A stretch of DNA of 25,543 bases, from positions 1-25,543 of IMG/VR virus record IMGVR_UViG_3300023108_000132; one strand, written 5' to 3'. Of the stretch, positions 1-7,348 are shown piece by piece (position 1 is the first letter of the stretch; each line of letters begins with the position of its first letter). This DNA is from a virus. The position numbers and the translations under genes were made by a program. The notes below the pieces were generated by a model. That model was not told the DNA's origin. It saw only the letters and a list, made by a program, of their open reading frames with translations, and did not search any database.

Positions 1-599
1 ATAGATTGTGTAGCGTTACAAGTTAAAGGGTCTCCATCGTTAGCTTCAATGTATAGGTTTTTAACTCCTGCTTTATTTTTAGATACTATCGTTAAATCAC
101 TACCATCTATTGTGTAGTCAAAATAGTCGGGATAGTTATTTGTGATTGTATAGTACGATATTGGGTCAACCCCTGCGGTAAAGTAAGAAGAAACGTCAAT
201 AGTAACCGTGTCTCCCCCTGTATCTAATGCTTGATTAGGAATACTTCCACTTGTTGTTACTCCTCCTGTACAAACAAAAGTAGGTTGTGTAGCCGTAGCA
301 GTACAATCTATTGTGTCATCTAAAGCATTTGTAAATTCAGGTGGAATGCTAATAGTAAATGTAACCGTTCTTGATGTATCACTGCCTACGGTAGCAAATC
401 TACCATCAGAGAAATCTCCATCAGAAGAAGTGTATGACAATATCGTTCCGTATTTAGGTGTTGGTTTTGTAACGTTACCAAATTGGTCAACGGAAAATCC
501 TTGTAGGTCTATTAGCGCACAAGTTAATTCCACACTTGGAGGTGTAGGTTCTCCATAACTTGCATAAAACGGACTTCTTACATTTATTTTAGTACTCAT
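1..599 (-). CDS. Ig-like/beta-rich tail structural protein, 3' end cut by window edge
   Basis: An open frame starts with ATG at 599 and stays open to the left edge (199 codons seen). It is the last gene of the tail block here, and its ATGA start overlaps the stop of the gp10-like gene. The N-terminus reads MSTKINVRSPFY, a start I associate with structural proteins of Bacteroidetes phages. The rest is rich in Thr, Ser, Val and Asp, with alternating beta-strand patterns and spaced Cys residues (CALIDL, CTATATQ, CTGG, CNATQS). This suggests tandem Ig-like or cadherin-like domains of about 90 residues. Position after tail-completion genes fits a tail tube, tail tip or decoration protein. The function is inferred from composition and context; the fold is not proven. 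Confidence 0.7.
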   Translation of the reverse strand, partial: MSTKINVRSPFYASYGEPTPPSVELTCALIDLQGFSVDQFGNVTKPTPKYGTILSYTSSDGDFSDGRFATVGSDTSRTVTFTISIPPEFTNALDDTIDCTATATQPTFVCTGGVTTSGSIPNQALDTGGDTVTIDVSSYFTAGVDPISYYTITNNYPDYFDYTIDGSDLTIVSKNKAGVKNLYIEANDGDPLTCNATQS

Positions 600-1117
600 T
601 TTTTCATATTTTGTTTAGCAACAAAGCTTATAAAGTTTTCTAAATCCAATCCAAAAGCCTTTTGTAATACTTCCGGCATATTTTTATAGTATTTCTCAAA
701 TGGTTTCGTAAAGAATAAGCTAGGTTTTATTCCATTATTGTAGATACTTCTAGCAATTAAGAATTGTAAAGACTTTCTAGATATGAATCTTCCATCTTCC
801 CCTCTAGGAGCAATTCCTCTTCTTACTATCCACTTGTCTAGCTTTCTAGGTGGAGGCATTTTATCTTTATAAGAGTAGGGTGTATTGTACTTCTTTTTGA
901 TACCACTTACCCCCCTATCGACAAAAGTTCCGTAGTTAGCCATCTCTATATTAAATTCTAGGCTATTTTCAGACGTTTTAACAGGGTTTCCCTTTATAGA
1001 CTTATATAGAGTACCACTAGATGATTTTTTTTGTCTTATAAGGTTTTTTTTAGCCTCGTCAATAACTTGGTCTCTGAATACCTCTAATGCCTTTTGTAAT
1101 TCTTGAAACTCTAGCAT
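596..1117 (-). CDS. HK97 gp10-like tail-completion/head-tail joining protein
   Basis: This 173-aa basic protein has the pattern of the HK97 gp10 family: an N-terminal helix (residues 1-30), then a central part with F-V-D-R-G-V-S-G and an R/K-rich stretch, then a C-terminal amphipathic helix near K-P-F-E-K. Such proteins act at the head-tail joint or tail terminus of siphoviruses and myoviruses. It overlaps the upstream gene by 7 nt and shares an ATGA junction with the downstream structural gene, so it is made in the same tail operon. Family membership is recognised from pattern and gene order. The exact role (joining versus tail completion) is inference. Confidence 0.6.
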   Translation of the reverse strand: MLEFQELQKALEVFRDQVIDEAKKNLIRQKKSSSGTLYKSIKGNPVKTSENSLEFNIEMANYGTFVDRGVSGIKKKYNTPYSYKDKMPPPRKLDKWIVRRGIAPRGEDGRFISRKSLQFLIARSIYNNGIKPSLFFTKPFEKYYKNMPEVLQKAFGLDLENFISFVAKQNMKK

Positions 1118-1578
1118 ATGTATATATCATTGTGAATTATCACATCAAAGGTAGTTGCCCATCCGGCTATCTTATTTTCGAAACGGTCAACGAATGGTTC
1201 GCATATTGGACTCCCCTCAAGTTGATATTTATTTTGGTGTAAGTTTCCAGAACGTAGTTTTTCTACCAATCTATTGATTACCGCTAATTGTGTATTCAAT
1301 ATATCTTGCTCGTTATCATTATCGACATATATGTCACTAGTTTCGTCTTTAGATTGGTCTACAATGTCCATAGTCATAACGGTTATATTGAAATTCAATA
1401 TTCTCTCGTTTTGAGTAACTGAGTTTATCATTACGTGAGCTAAAGGGAATATGGTTTGCTTAGATAAGTCAACTTGTGTTATATCTCCATATGTCACAGT
1501 ATTAATAGTATCATCTGCTATAAGCTCGTCACGTAGCTTGTCAGTAATTAAATAAAACCCTCTTGACCCCGTACTCAT
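1111..1578 (-). CDS. tail-completion/minor tail protein (putative)
   Basis: A 155-aa acidic protein starting at the ATG inside the ATGA that also ends the frameshifted chaperone frame. The N-terminal part (GFYLITDKLRDELIADDTIN) followed by a beta-strand region with VTYGD and VMTMDIVDQ resembles tail-completion proteins that sit beside gp10-like genes in siphophages. It contains an Asp/Asn-rich linker (residues about 82-92) and a second helix (AVINRLVEKLR). I do not recognise a named family with certainty; the assignment rests on size, predicted alternating fold and its place between the chaperone and gp10-like gene. Confidence 0.5.
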   Translation of the reverse strand: MSTGSRGFYLITDKLRDELIADDTINTVTYGDITQVDLSKQTIFPLAHVMINSVTQNERILNFNITVMTMDIVDQSKDETSDIYVDNDNEQDILNTQLAVINRLVEKLRSGNLHQNKYQLEGSPICEPFVDRFENKIAGWATTFDVIIHNDIYIC

Positions 1579-1829
1579 TTAAATTTGCTTTTTATTTGTT
1601 TCGCTTCCAAATCGTTTTTCTCTTTCTCAAAACACAATGCTAGTAGGCAAGTGTTTGCATTTAATTTTGTTATATCCTCAAATCTTGTAATGTCTCCCTT
1701 AGCAAGCGTATACACCGATTGATACCAACCCCACTTCCTTCCAAAGTTTTGTACCGCTCCAAGTCCGTTTGACTCGCTTCCTCCAAATATTTCGTCATAG
1801 CGTTCGACAAGTCTATCCCTAAATGATAA
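1575..1829 (-). CDS. -1 frameshift extension of the tail chaperone (gpT-like segment)
   Basis: In the -1 frame, codons from 1829 (TTA) read on for 84 residues to a TGA at 1575-1577. That stop overlaps the next gene's ATG as ATGA, the junction style used throughout this phage. The peptide is clearly protein-like: YDEIFGGSESNGLG, then FGRKWGWYQSVYTLAKGDIT and LALCFEKEKNDLEAKQIK. A TAG at 1842-1844 closes this frame upstream, and no ATG, GTG or TTG occurs between it and the conserved-looking part. Translation must therefore enter by slippage, most simply at GTT TTT TTT T on the T9 tract. The fused product would be about 254 aa (170 zero-frame residues plus 84). A true single-base deletion or sequencing error would look similar, though it would not explain the good zero-frame C-terminus. 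Confidence 0.65.
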   Translation of the reverse strand, partial: LSFRDRLVERYDEIFGGSESNGLGAVQNFGRKWGWYQSVYTLAKGDITRFEDITKLNANTCLLALCFEKEKNDLEAKQIKSKFK

Positions 1830-2338
1830 AAAAAAACCAAGCTACTTAATACGGCATCTAATGGAGTATGTTTCATAGCTTCGTGATATACATCTCCTCT
1901 ATACTCTTCTATCAAATACTTGTCTCCACTCTTCTTTTTAATGGGTCTATACAATACGGCTATTGCTTTATGCATATTATTCCAATTACCTAAGTTTGTG
2001 TCAATATCTATATACTCCCCAAAGGTCATATCATCTAGCTTAGGTATGAATCCAAATTCGGTATCTCCAACTTGAAACGTTCTTACCAAATCCGGTTTTT
2101 GAGACAATAGCTCTTCAATTTTGTTTACGATTTTACGGACATCTTGTAAGCGTATTTTAAGACCATCCTCGTAATTTATACCACAAAAGATTTCAAGAGT
2201 CTTTAACATATAAAATACATCCGGATTCTTAGTCTCATCTTTCATTTGGTCGTATTGAGTAATCATCTCTAGATATTTAGAGTATTGTTGCAAACTCAAT
2301 TCGCTTAATTTGGTAGGTATATTTACTTTCAATTCCAT
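1670..2338 (-). CDS. tail assembly chaperone, zero-frame product (gpG-like)
   Basis: A 222-aa helical protein. A longer frame opens at 2383, but its first 15 codons read out of a terminator T-run and a promoter-like motif, so I choose the ATG at 2338 (MELKVNIPTKLSEL). The middle part carries FGFIPKLDDMTFGEYID and AVLYRPI, which I associate with proteins of this position in Bacteroidetes phages. Around codon 167-170 the mRNA has nine consecutive U (1828-1836). The -1 frame from that point is open for 84 more codons and has no start codon of its own, so this gene probably encodes two products, as in lambda G/G-T. Such chaperones bind the tape-measure protein during tail assembly; here that role is inferred from the frameshift layout. 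Confidence 0.65.
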   Translation of the reverse strand: MELKVNIPTKLSELSLQQYSKYLEMITQYDQMKDETKNPDVFYMLKTLEIFCGINYEDGLKIRLQDVRKIVNKIEELLSQKPDLVRTFQVGDTEFGFIPKLDDMTFGEYIDIDTNLGNWNNMHKAIAVLYRPIKKKSGDKYLIEEYRGDVYHEAMKHTPLDAVLSSLVFFYHLGIDLSNAMTKYLEEASQTDLERYKTLEGSGVGINRCIRLLRETLQDLRI

Positions 2339-2342
2339 ATGT

Positions 2343-2367
2343 ATATAACGTTGATTATTTTTATTTG
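2343..2367 (-). promoter_or_regulatory. late-type promoter motif upstream of tail block
   Basis: On the minus strand, CAAATA starts 17 nt before CGTTATAT (2343-2350), which is followed by 3 nt and TATG, the chaperone start codon. The same layout recurs before the 116-aa and 67-aa structural genes at 22272 and 19521. It lies just after a terminator, so it probably starts a new tail transcript with almost no leader. Promoter function is inferred. Confidence 0.5.
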
Positions 2368-2381
2368 TGAATCTAATGTAC

Positions 2382-2411
2382 AAAAAAAGGGTCAGCTTTC
2401 GCCAACCCCCA
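2382..2411 (-). terminator. rho-independent terminator with GAAA loop
   Basis: The minus-strand RNA forms an 8-bp stem GGGUUGGC/GCUGACCC (two G-U pairs) closed by a GAAA tetraloop and followed by seven U. It lies between the 92-aa gene and the tail chaperone, so it ends the packaging transcript. Confidence 0.85.
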
Positions 2412-2438
2412 AATTAAACAAAACATTAATTAACTAAA

Positions 2439-2717
2439 TCAATACTTTACTTGGTTACGCCACTCTGAGGCGTTCTCTAAGACTTTTAAAGAGTTTCCTA
2501 CTATCCTACCGCACAACGGTACGCATTGGGTCGTTACAAGCGTTCCTGCTTTATATCTTTTACCTCTCAATACAATATCCTTATCTAAGTATCTTTGTAC
2601 CCTCCCCTCATATCCGGTTTTACCTCTATCAGGTTCACTTACTAATTCACTCCCTATGTATTTTCTACCTATGAAGTAATCTATATGCCATCCTAAATGT
2701 TCGAATACGCTTTCCAT
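2439..2717 (-). CDS. hypothetical phage protein, 92 aa
   Basis: A 92-aa protein with an N-terminal helix-like part (FEHLGWHIDYFIGRKY), a basic centre and beta-like C-terminal stretches (VTTQCVPLCGRIVGNSLKV). Its start shares one base with the stop of the 64-aa gene upstream, and a strong terminator follows its stop. I do not recognise the family. It sits between terminase and the tail block under a host-type promoter together with the 64-aa gene, so it may be an early or middle protein and not a virion part. Confidence 0.6.
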   Translation of the reverse strand: MESVFEHLGWHIDYFIGRKYIGSELVSEPDRGKTGYEGRVQRYLDKDIVLRGKRYKAGTLVTTQCVPLCGRIVGNSLKVLENASEWRNQVKY

Positions 2718-2911
2718 TACAATTCTATTTTATCAAGTTCCTCTCTAATCGCAATCACTTCTTTAAGAATATCTTGCCGGTCGTAGTAGGTATGTGAGCG
2801 GTGTTCAATCTTAACTTCTAGAATACCTAGCTTAGCCATTATGCTTCCAATAGCCTTAGCACGCTCGTTACGTTTTTCGAAAGTTTCATCGTTTTCTAAT
2901 AAATAAGTCAT
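2717..2911 (-). CDS. hypothetical helical phage protein, 64 aa
   Basis: A 64-aa protein, almost entirely helical and charged (KRNERAKAIGSIMAKLGILE, then ILKEVIAIREELDKIEL). It looks like a short coiled coil. It is the first gene after a clear Bacteroidetes-type promoter (2937-2967), with a leader of roughly 20 nt, and is followed without a gap by the 92-aa gene. The family is not recognised. Having its own promoter separate from terminase hints at expression at a different time from packaging genes. Confidence 0.6.
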   Translation of the reverse strand: MTYLLENDETFEKRNERAKAIGSIMAKLGILEVKIEHRSHTYYDRQDILKEVIAIREELDKIEL

Positions 2912-2936
2912 ATCAATAGTTTTAATTAATTATACC

Positions 2937-2967
2937 GCAAGATAATAAAAAATACTTTATCAACAAA
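2937..2967 (-). promoter_or_regulatory. Bacteroidetes-type promoter (TTTG-N19-TATCTTGC)
   Basis: The minus strand has TTTG (2964-2967), exactly 19 nt, then TATCTTGC (2937-2944). This fits the known Bacteroidetes sigma-ABfr consensus TTTG-N19-TAnnTTTG with one mismatch in the -7 box. The -33 context TTTTGTTGATAA is identical to that at 10428. It would drive the 64-aa and 92-aa genes. Confidence 0.75.
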
Positions 2968-2985
2968 ATTTTTTAATAAAAATCA

Positions 2986-4146
2986 CTATCTAATGGCGTA
3001 TTTACCGTAATTAGGGCGTGATAGCTTATTGTAAGTGGCGTATCTACAAGCGTCAATACTGTGATTATAAGCATCTACCGGAGTATTTAACACAACTCCA
3101 TTCTTATCTTCTTTCCATTTGTAGTTACGAAATTCCTTTATAGTATTTGTGGATGCCTTAGTTACATACAATGTGTAACGCTTCAACATATCTATTCCAA
3201 TATTTATTGAATCTCTTCCTTTTGTTGCCGGTTTAATATTCCATCCAAACTTATATATCTCATCTATTGATTTAGGTTCAGCGGAATCCGCAAATATCTC
3301 AGCTCTTCTATTGACTCCTAATCTCTCAAGCTCTTTTGCTATGTCTCTATTAGTCATTCCGGTTCTGTATATCAACTCCTCGAAGTATAAGCTTGTGTCA
3401 CGCTTGTAGACTCCAATTAATGTCGTAGGGTCATTTGTATATCCAAAATCCATACCATAGCTTAAAAACTCTGCATCTTGCGGAATAGCGTCTATGAGAG
3501 TAGACCTAAATATCAAAGACTTTCCTACACCTACTTGACCTAGACCGTAGATATTCCAATATTGCTCATCGGTATCTCTTAGGCGTTCTATTTCGGCTTT
3601 AATAGAATCATCTAAGAATGGGTTATTTTTGTAGGTTGTAATAAAGAAGTCGGCATCGTCTCTTGTTTTTACCTTCTCGTATATCCAATGAAACTCATCC
3701 GAAGGGTTGTAGTCAATTATGATACGGTCTTTTGTACGGAATACTAATTGTTGCCAATCTTCCCAATGTAACTCGTTTGCCTCGTTTACAAATAATATGT
3801 CTCGCTTTCTACCCCTTACCTTAGTCGGTTGGTCTAAAGATATGAATTCAATTAGGTTACCATTTAATATGTATTCGGCACTAGACTTATTGTGTTTACT
3901 CTCATCGTATAGCTCATAGTTCCTTAGTATCTCAATAAAGTCTCTCATTGCAGATGTCCTAAGAGCAGGATATGTCTTCCTAGCAACCGATATAGTTTTC
4001 TTTGTGTTTTTTAAAGCGTACCCAAATATGAGCCACAATATAATATTGTACGTTTTGCCAGAGCGAGTTCCACCTTGCTCTATTACAATACGTTTTTTAG
4101 ACTGTTCAAGATGCCTAAATACAACATTACTCTTCAGATCCTTCAT
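2986..4146 (-). CDS. terL: terminase large subunit
   Basis: The packaging motor ATPase and nuclease that loads DNA into the prohead through the portal. The N-terminal ATPase domain has Walker A GGTRSGKT (residues 25-32) and Walker B ILFVNE (117-122), with the N-E pair typical of Terminase_3/PBSX-type proteins. The C-terminal RNase H-like nuclease has its acidic residues at GMDFGY (D233), FADSAEP (D287) and NHSIDACRY (D365). At 386 aa it is slightly short for the family but has every expected motif. The start overlaps the small subunit by 20 nt. It is separated from portal and capsid genes by about 16 kb and is instead at the end of the ParB-containing cassette, an unusual place. Confidence 0.95.
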   Translation of the reverse strand: MKDLKSNVVFRHLEQSKKRIVIEQGGTRSGKTYNIILWLIFGYALKNTKKTISVARKTYPALRTSAMRDFIEILRNYELYDESKHNKSSAEYILNGNLIEFISLDQPTKVRGRKRDILFVNEANELHWEDWQQLVFRTKDRIIIDYNPSDEFHWIYEKVKTRDDADFFITTYKNNPFLDDSIKAEIERLRDTDEQYWNIYGLGQVGVGKSLIFRSTLIDAIPQDAEFLSYGMDFGYTNDPTTLIGVYKRDTSLYFEELIYRTGMTNRDIAKELERLGVNRRAEIFADSAEPKSIDEIYKFGWNIKPATKGRDSINIGIDMLKRYTLYVTKASTNTIKEFRNYKWKEDKNGVVLNTPVDAYNHSIDACRYATYNKLSRPNYGKYAIR

Positions 4147-4495
4147 CTATGATTTCGACTCGGAAGTGATTATTGTTCCCCATATCAACCTCTTGTCTTT
4201 CAACATACCCTCTGTGTTTAGCTTTAGATTTTAAATAGAACATTATTGATGCCTCTTTTTTGTCTTGTATGTTCTCGAATAGCTTAGACTCTACAAAGTC
4301 GATTGTAGCCTCTATAATCTCTTTTGAAGCTCTATCATAGTCCTCATCCTCTTGACACCAACGGTAATGGGTTTGCCTAGAGATGCCTACTTTTCTACAA
4401 GCTACCGATACAATGCCTAAAGAATTTTCTAATGCCTCTATCATTGCGTCTTTCTTTTCCATACCCTTTTTTATATTGTCACTAATGTCACTCAT
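4127..4495 (-). CDS. terS: terminase small subunit (DNA-binding)
   Basis: A 122-aa protein just before the large subunit. Residues about 15-50 form a helix-turn-helix (SLGIVSVACRKVGISRQTHYRW) like the phBC6A51-type and other small terminases that recognise the packaging site. The middle contains FYLKSKAKHRGYVERQEV, a segment common near the end of such proteins, and the tail is acidic. The start touches the stop of the second ParB gene (TAATG, 1-nt overlap), and the end overlaps the large subunit by 20 nt, so the two terminase subunits are translated together. Confidence 0.88.
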   Translation of the reverse strand: MSDISDNIKKGMEKKDAMIEALENSLGIVSVACRKVGISRQTHYRWCQEDEDYDRASKEIIEATIDFVESKLFENIQDKKEASIMFYLKSKAKHRGYVERQEVDMGNNNHFRVEIIDEGSEE

Positions 4496-5037
4496 TATAT
4501 GTCTTTTTGGTCTAGTTCAAACTCCTCATAACAATGTGGGCAAGTTACGTTTACCTTCTCTTGTCTTACCTCATCTTTGTATTTGTTATCCATTTGGTGT
4601 TGTTGCTTCTCAAACTCTTCTTGAGTAGTATTGTCGAGATTGAATCCTACACTATCATCTAGCCAAGCTTCTAGATTAATGTTTTGAAAGTAGTCTTGCA
4701 TATCTACATTGTTACCTATCTCTCTTAGCTCAATCATTAAATCATCGTTATCCCATATAGTAAGCTCGTGAGTTTTATTATCAGCTATTCTATATTCTTT
4801 AGCTTTTTGTTCAGACAACTCTACCACTACACACTCTACTTCATCGTAACCTAATTGCATTAGTGCTTTATATCGAGCGTGTCCGGTTATTATAACATTT
4901 TTGTTATCTAAGACAAGCGGTTGGTTAAATCCGTATTTGCTAATAGATTTTTTTAGAGCCTCAACGGTTCGCTCATTTTTCCGAGCGTTTCTCCAATATG
5001 GTTTTATCTCAGATAATTTCTTCTTTTGGATTTTCAT
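4495..5037 (-). CDS. ParB/Srx-fold protein next to terminase
   Basis: A 180-aa ParB-like protein of the short phage type. Residues 6-90 make up the ParB/sulfiredoxin-like domain: KLSEIKPYWRNARKNE, ISKYGFNQPLVLD, then the nucleotide-binding signature ITGHARYKAL (about 50-59) and IADNKT. The C-terminal part ends with CPHC (166-169), a half zinc-ribbon. Phage copies often sit beside terminase or DNA methyltransferase genes. The family can bind nucleotides (CTP in true ParB) and DNA; some relatives have nuclease activity. It has no ParA partner here, so plasmid-type partition is unlikely. It overlaps the IbrB-like gene by 29 nt and terS by 1 nt. Confidence 0.85.
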   Translation of the reverse strand: MKIQKKKLSEIKPYWRNARKNERTVEALKKSISKYGFNQPLVLDNKNVIITGHARYKALMQLGYDEVECVVVELSEQKAKEYRIADNKTHELTIWDNDDLMIELREIGNNVDMQDYFQNINLEAWLDDSVGFNLDNTTQEEFEKQQHQMDNKYKDEVRQEKVNVTCPHCYEEFELDQKDI

Positions 5038-5674
5038 CTTTGTATTTCTTTTTTAATTGTAATTGCTTTTTTACTTCCCAAGCTTTTTTGTATTCTGTAT
5101 CTTCAAAGAGCTTACTAAATCCTGTGATGTGTTTCAATCTTATCAACTCTTCGGACTCCATTCCTAGCTCTTCTAATATCTCTGCGTCTTGCCATCCGTT
5201 GTCGAGCATCTCGAATACAATATTACTCATCCCACTTATAGAGTGCTTACCTCTAGCTCTATTGTGTCTAATTGTAGAAGCCATACGGTCGTTTATGTCT
5301 TTCTCTATTACTACTATCGGCAACTTACCGTGGTTTCTTTCTAGGATGTCCTTATAGCTTTTACAAGTAAAATACCTATGGAATCCATCTACTATAACGT
5401 ATTTATCCTTCTTTTTGTCATAAACTGTTACAACGGGTTGTGTATACCCATCGTGTGATATAGATGTATAGAGTAGCTTCATTTCGGTTTTAGCCACACT
5501 ATTAGGGTTGTAATCATTTGCTTGTACCTTATCTATATCTACCCACTTTACTCTGTTTATAGGTTGAGAGTTTAATGGGGATATGTCGTGAAGGAATTGT
5601 TGAACTTGTTCTAGAAATTCAATCTTGTCTTCAGCTTCATTATATTCTTTTATGAATTGTTCTTCAAATGTCAT
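5009..5674 (-). CDS. ParB-like protein of the IbrB/YbdM type
   Basis: A 221-aa protein whose ParB/Srx domain covers residues about 43-145. It shows VDIDKVQANDYNPN, SISHDGYTQPVV, the signature YVIVDGFHRY (92-101) and the later motif IRHNRARGKHS (135-145). The last motif and its partner make it the IbrB/YbdM subtype. In E. coli that protein is encoded beside IbrA/YbdN, a PAPS-reductase-like protein; here the same pair is joined by an ATGA overlap. The biochemical role of IbrB is unclear; regulation of gene expression has been described for the E. coli pair. C-terminal residues 150-221 are helical and basic, likely for DNA or protein contact. Confidence 0.82.
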   Translation of the reverse strand: MTFEEQFIKEYNEAEDKIEFLEQVQQFLHDISPLNSQPINRVKWVDIDKVQANDYNPNSVAKTEMKLLYTSISHDGYTQPVVTVYDKKKDKYVIVDGFHRYFTCKSYKDILERNHGKLPIVVIEKDINDRMASTIRHNRARGKHSISGMSNIVFEMLDNGWQDAEILEELGMESEELIRLKHITGFSKLFEDTEYKKAWEVKKQLQLKKKYKDENPKEEII

Positions 5675-6813
5675 TCCGGTATGTATCTGTTTTTTATTCT
5701 AGTGTATTTTACTTCATCCCCCCTTGCCCATCTTCTAAAGTCCTCCATCTCGGGTGTCTCTGTAAAGTTACGCAATTTATTTAAATCGATGTCGTTAGCC
5801 AATATGGTTTGGATTTCAGCCTTGATTAGGTTATCTCTCAAAAGCATCTTCTCATATCGTTTATCGTAGACCTCCCACTTCTTTGTAAACTTTTGTTTCA
5901 ACTTCTCATTCTTTACAAGTTTCTCTGTTAGAAAGTCTCTATACTCCTCCCAAGACCTAAACATAAATGGAAGCTCCTTTACAAAGTAATCATCTTTGCT
6001 TAGTTTTCCGGCAGTATCTATTCCGCTCATTCTTTTGGTAAGTGCAGTCCAAGTGTCTCTCTCAATTTCTTGTAAATAGAATAGAGTTTGTATTGCCGTT
6101 TCGTGATGTAGATTAGAGACTCTCATACTTCTTGTAGGTACGCCATACATATATTGGTAATCGTACACTTTTGTATATGTCCACTTATTATCGTGAATAG
6201 CTTTCCATATGTCTGTGTAGCTCCAATCATAAATGGGATAAAATGTATATTGATTTTTTTTCTCGTTTAGTTTCTTACCCCAAGTTATATATTTGTAAGT
6301 AGCATCTTGTGTCATAGCTACGTGTCGTCTAGGACTCTCTTCTGACCTCACTCCTCCGAGTAGGGCGGTTCTTTGAGGAAAATCCACCTCAATAATCTTA
6401 TTAAATAAGTCATAAAAGCTTTCTGTATTGTATTTATTTTCTTTTATTGAATACGGTTCTCTAGGTCTCATTGTTTCAACGCCATCTTCCCAAGCCGTTA
6501 TCCATTGTTTGAAATTAGACGTTGCATTGTATATCTTAAAAGGTATTTGATACCATCTTAAATCTACATCGGGGTCATCGTTTATCTCTCTCATATGGTC
6601 GATTACCGCTCCCCATTCCGCTTCTTGGTCTATAAAGATTGCCTTAACCGGTAGCCTACCCTTCTCTCTAGCCACCTCAATAGCTATTCTAAGCGTTACT
6701 GTCGAATCTTTTCCACCCGAGTAGCCTACTAGTACCTCATCGAATTCATCGTATAAATAACGGACTCTTTTTAAGGCTTCCTCATATACGTTGGTCTTTT
6801 TATATATTTTCAT
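5671..6813 (-). CDS. PAPS-reductase/DndC-like ATP pyrophosphatase (IbrA/YbdN type)
   Basis: A 380-aa protein of the adenine-nucleotide alpha hydrolase (ATP pyrophosphatase) fold. The PP-loop VGYSGGKDST (residues 29-38) binds ATP and releases pyrophosphate. It is followed by a conserved-looking FIDQEAEW (about 60) and a WYQIPF/W-rich segment near residue 85-105. The C-terminal third (EEYRDFLTEKLVK, DFRRWARGDE) looks like the DUF3440-type region of IbrA. Relatives include sulfate-assimilation PAPS reductases and DndC, which puts sulfur on DNA. No DndB/D/E or cysteine desulfurase is present, so classic phosphorothioation is not supported. The ATGA link to the IbrB-like gene and the 14-nt overlap with the glycosyltransferase show one translation unit. 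Confidence 0.8.
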   Translation of the reverse strand: MKIYKKTNVYEEALKRVRYLYDEFDEVLVGYSGGKDSTVTLRIAIEVAREKGRLPVKAIFIDQEAEWGAVIDHMREINDDPDVDLRWYQIPFKIYNATSNFKQWITAWEDGVETMRPREPYSIKENKYNTESFYDLFNKIIEVDFPQRTALLGGVRSEESPRRHVAMTQDATYKYITWGKKLNEKKNQYTFYPIYDWSYTDIWKAIHDNKWTYTKVYDYQYMYGVPTRSMRVSNLHHETAIQTLFYLQEIERDTWTALTKRMSGIDTAGKLSKDDYFVKELPFMFRSWEEYRDFLTEKLVKNEKLKQKFTKKWEVYDKRYEKMLLRDNLIKAEIQTILANDIDLNKLRNFTETPEMEDFRRWARGDEVKYTRIKNRYIPE

Positions 6814-7348
6814 CTTTGAATGTTATTGATTGTCTATATTTAGAACGTCTAGGATTTATTGCAGAAACAATCTTTTTGTGTTGTACTAAACTAGGTTGGT
6901 ATAGCCAATACTTTGTTTTAGTGCTTACCAAATAATCCCTTACCATTAAATCCATACCCGTTGGATGCTCCTCGATTCTATTCCATCCTTTGTTGTAAAA
7001 GTCTATTAATCCTTCAATATGATAGTTTGGAAAATATACACATAGATTGGACATAAAGCTAGATGGTGACATTAGGGTCGTTTGCTTTACACTTTTCTTA
7101 AGTGTCCAAAAATTAATTACACTATCACTATTATGGTTTATGAAAGCATTTGTATCATTGATAAAATCTTTTGACAATATAATATCATCTTCCATATATA
7201 AAGCACTATTGTTTTCAGCAAGCTTTAAAGTTTGTATGAAAGATTCAAGAGGTTTTTTATTTGTGTCGACATACACACTTACATTATTTAATTGACTTAA
7301 CAACAATGATATATCCCTCTCGGGAACATTTTGTATCAAATATTTCAT
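6800..7348 (-). CDS. small GT-A-type glycosyltransferase (putative)
   Basis: A 182-aa protein with the look of a compact GT-A glycosyltransferase: an N-terminal strand (KYLIQNVPERD), YVDTNKKPLESFIQTLKLA, then ALYMEDDIILSKDF (residues 49-62) with the acidic EDD metal-binding motif, and later HPTGMDLMVRDYL and YQPSLVQHKK, the usual C-terminal elements. It is shorter than most cellular enzymes (about 250 aa) but similar phage-sized versions exist. Substrate cannot be read; DNA bases, proteins or host surface sugars are all possible. It shares an ATGA junction with the methyltransferase and 14 nt with the IbrA-like gene, suggesting a common pathway. Confidence 0.68.
   Translation of the reverse strand: MKYLIQNVPERDISLLLSQLNNVSVYVDTNKKPLESFIQTLKLAENNSALYMEDDIILSKDFINDTNAFINHNSDSVINFWTLKKSVKQTTLMSPSSFMSNLCVYFPNYHIEGLIDFYNKGWNRIEEHPTGMDLMVRDYLVSTKTKYWLYQPSLVQHKKIVSAINPRRSKYRQSITFKDENI

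Noticed and set aside
2339-2383. Upstream start at 2383 for the chaperone gene
   Set aside because: The first 15 codons come from the terminator's T-run and the CGTTATAT motif. The ATG at 2338 fits the 3-nt spacing shared with two other genes.
5392-5417. CGTTATAG with CAAAAA 18 nt before it, inside the IbrB-like gene
   Set aside because: One base differs from the motif and the stretch encodes the conserved KKDKYVIVDG of the ParB domain, so protein constraint explains it.
5671-6813. Phosphorothioate (Dnd) DNA modification system
   Set aside because: The ATPase is DndC-like in fold only; DndA, B, D and E or SspB-type partners are absent and the subtype with the adjacent ParB is closer to IbrA.
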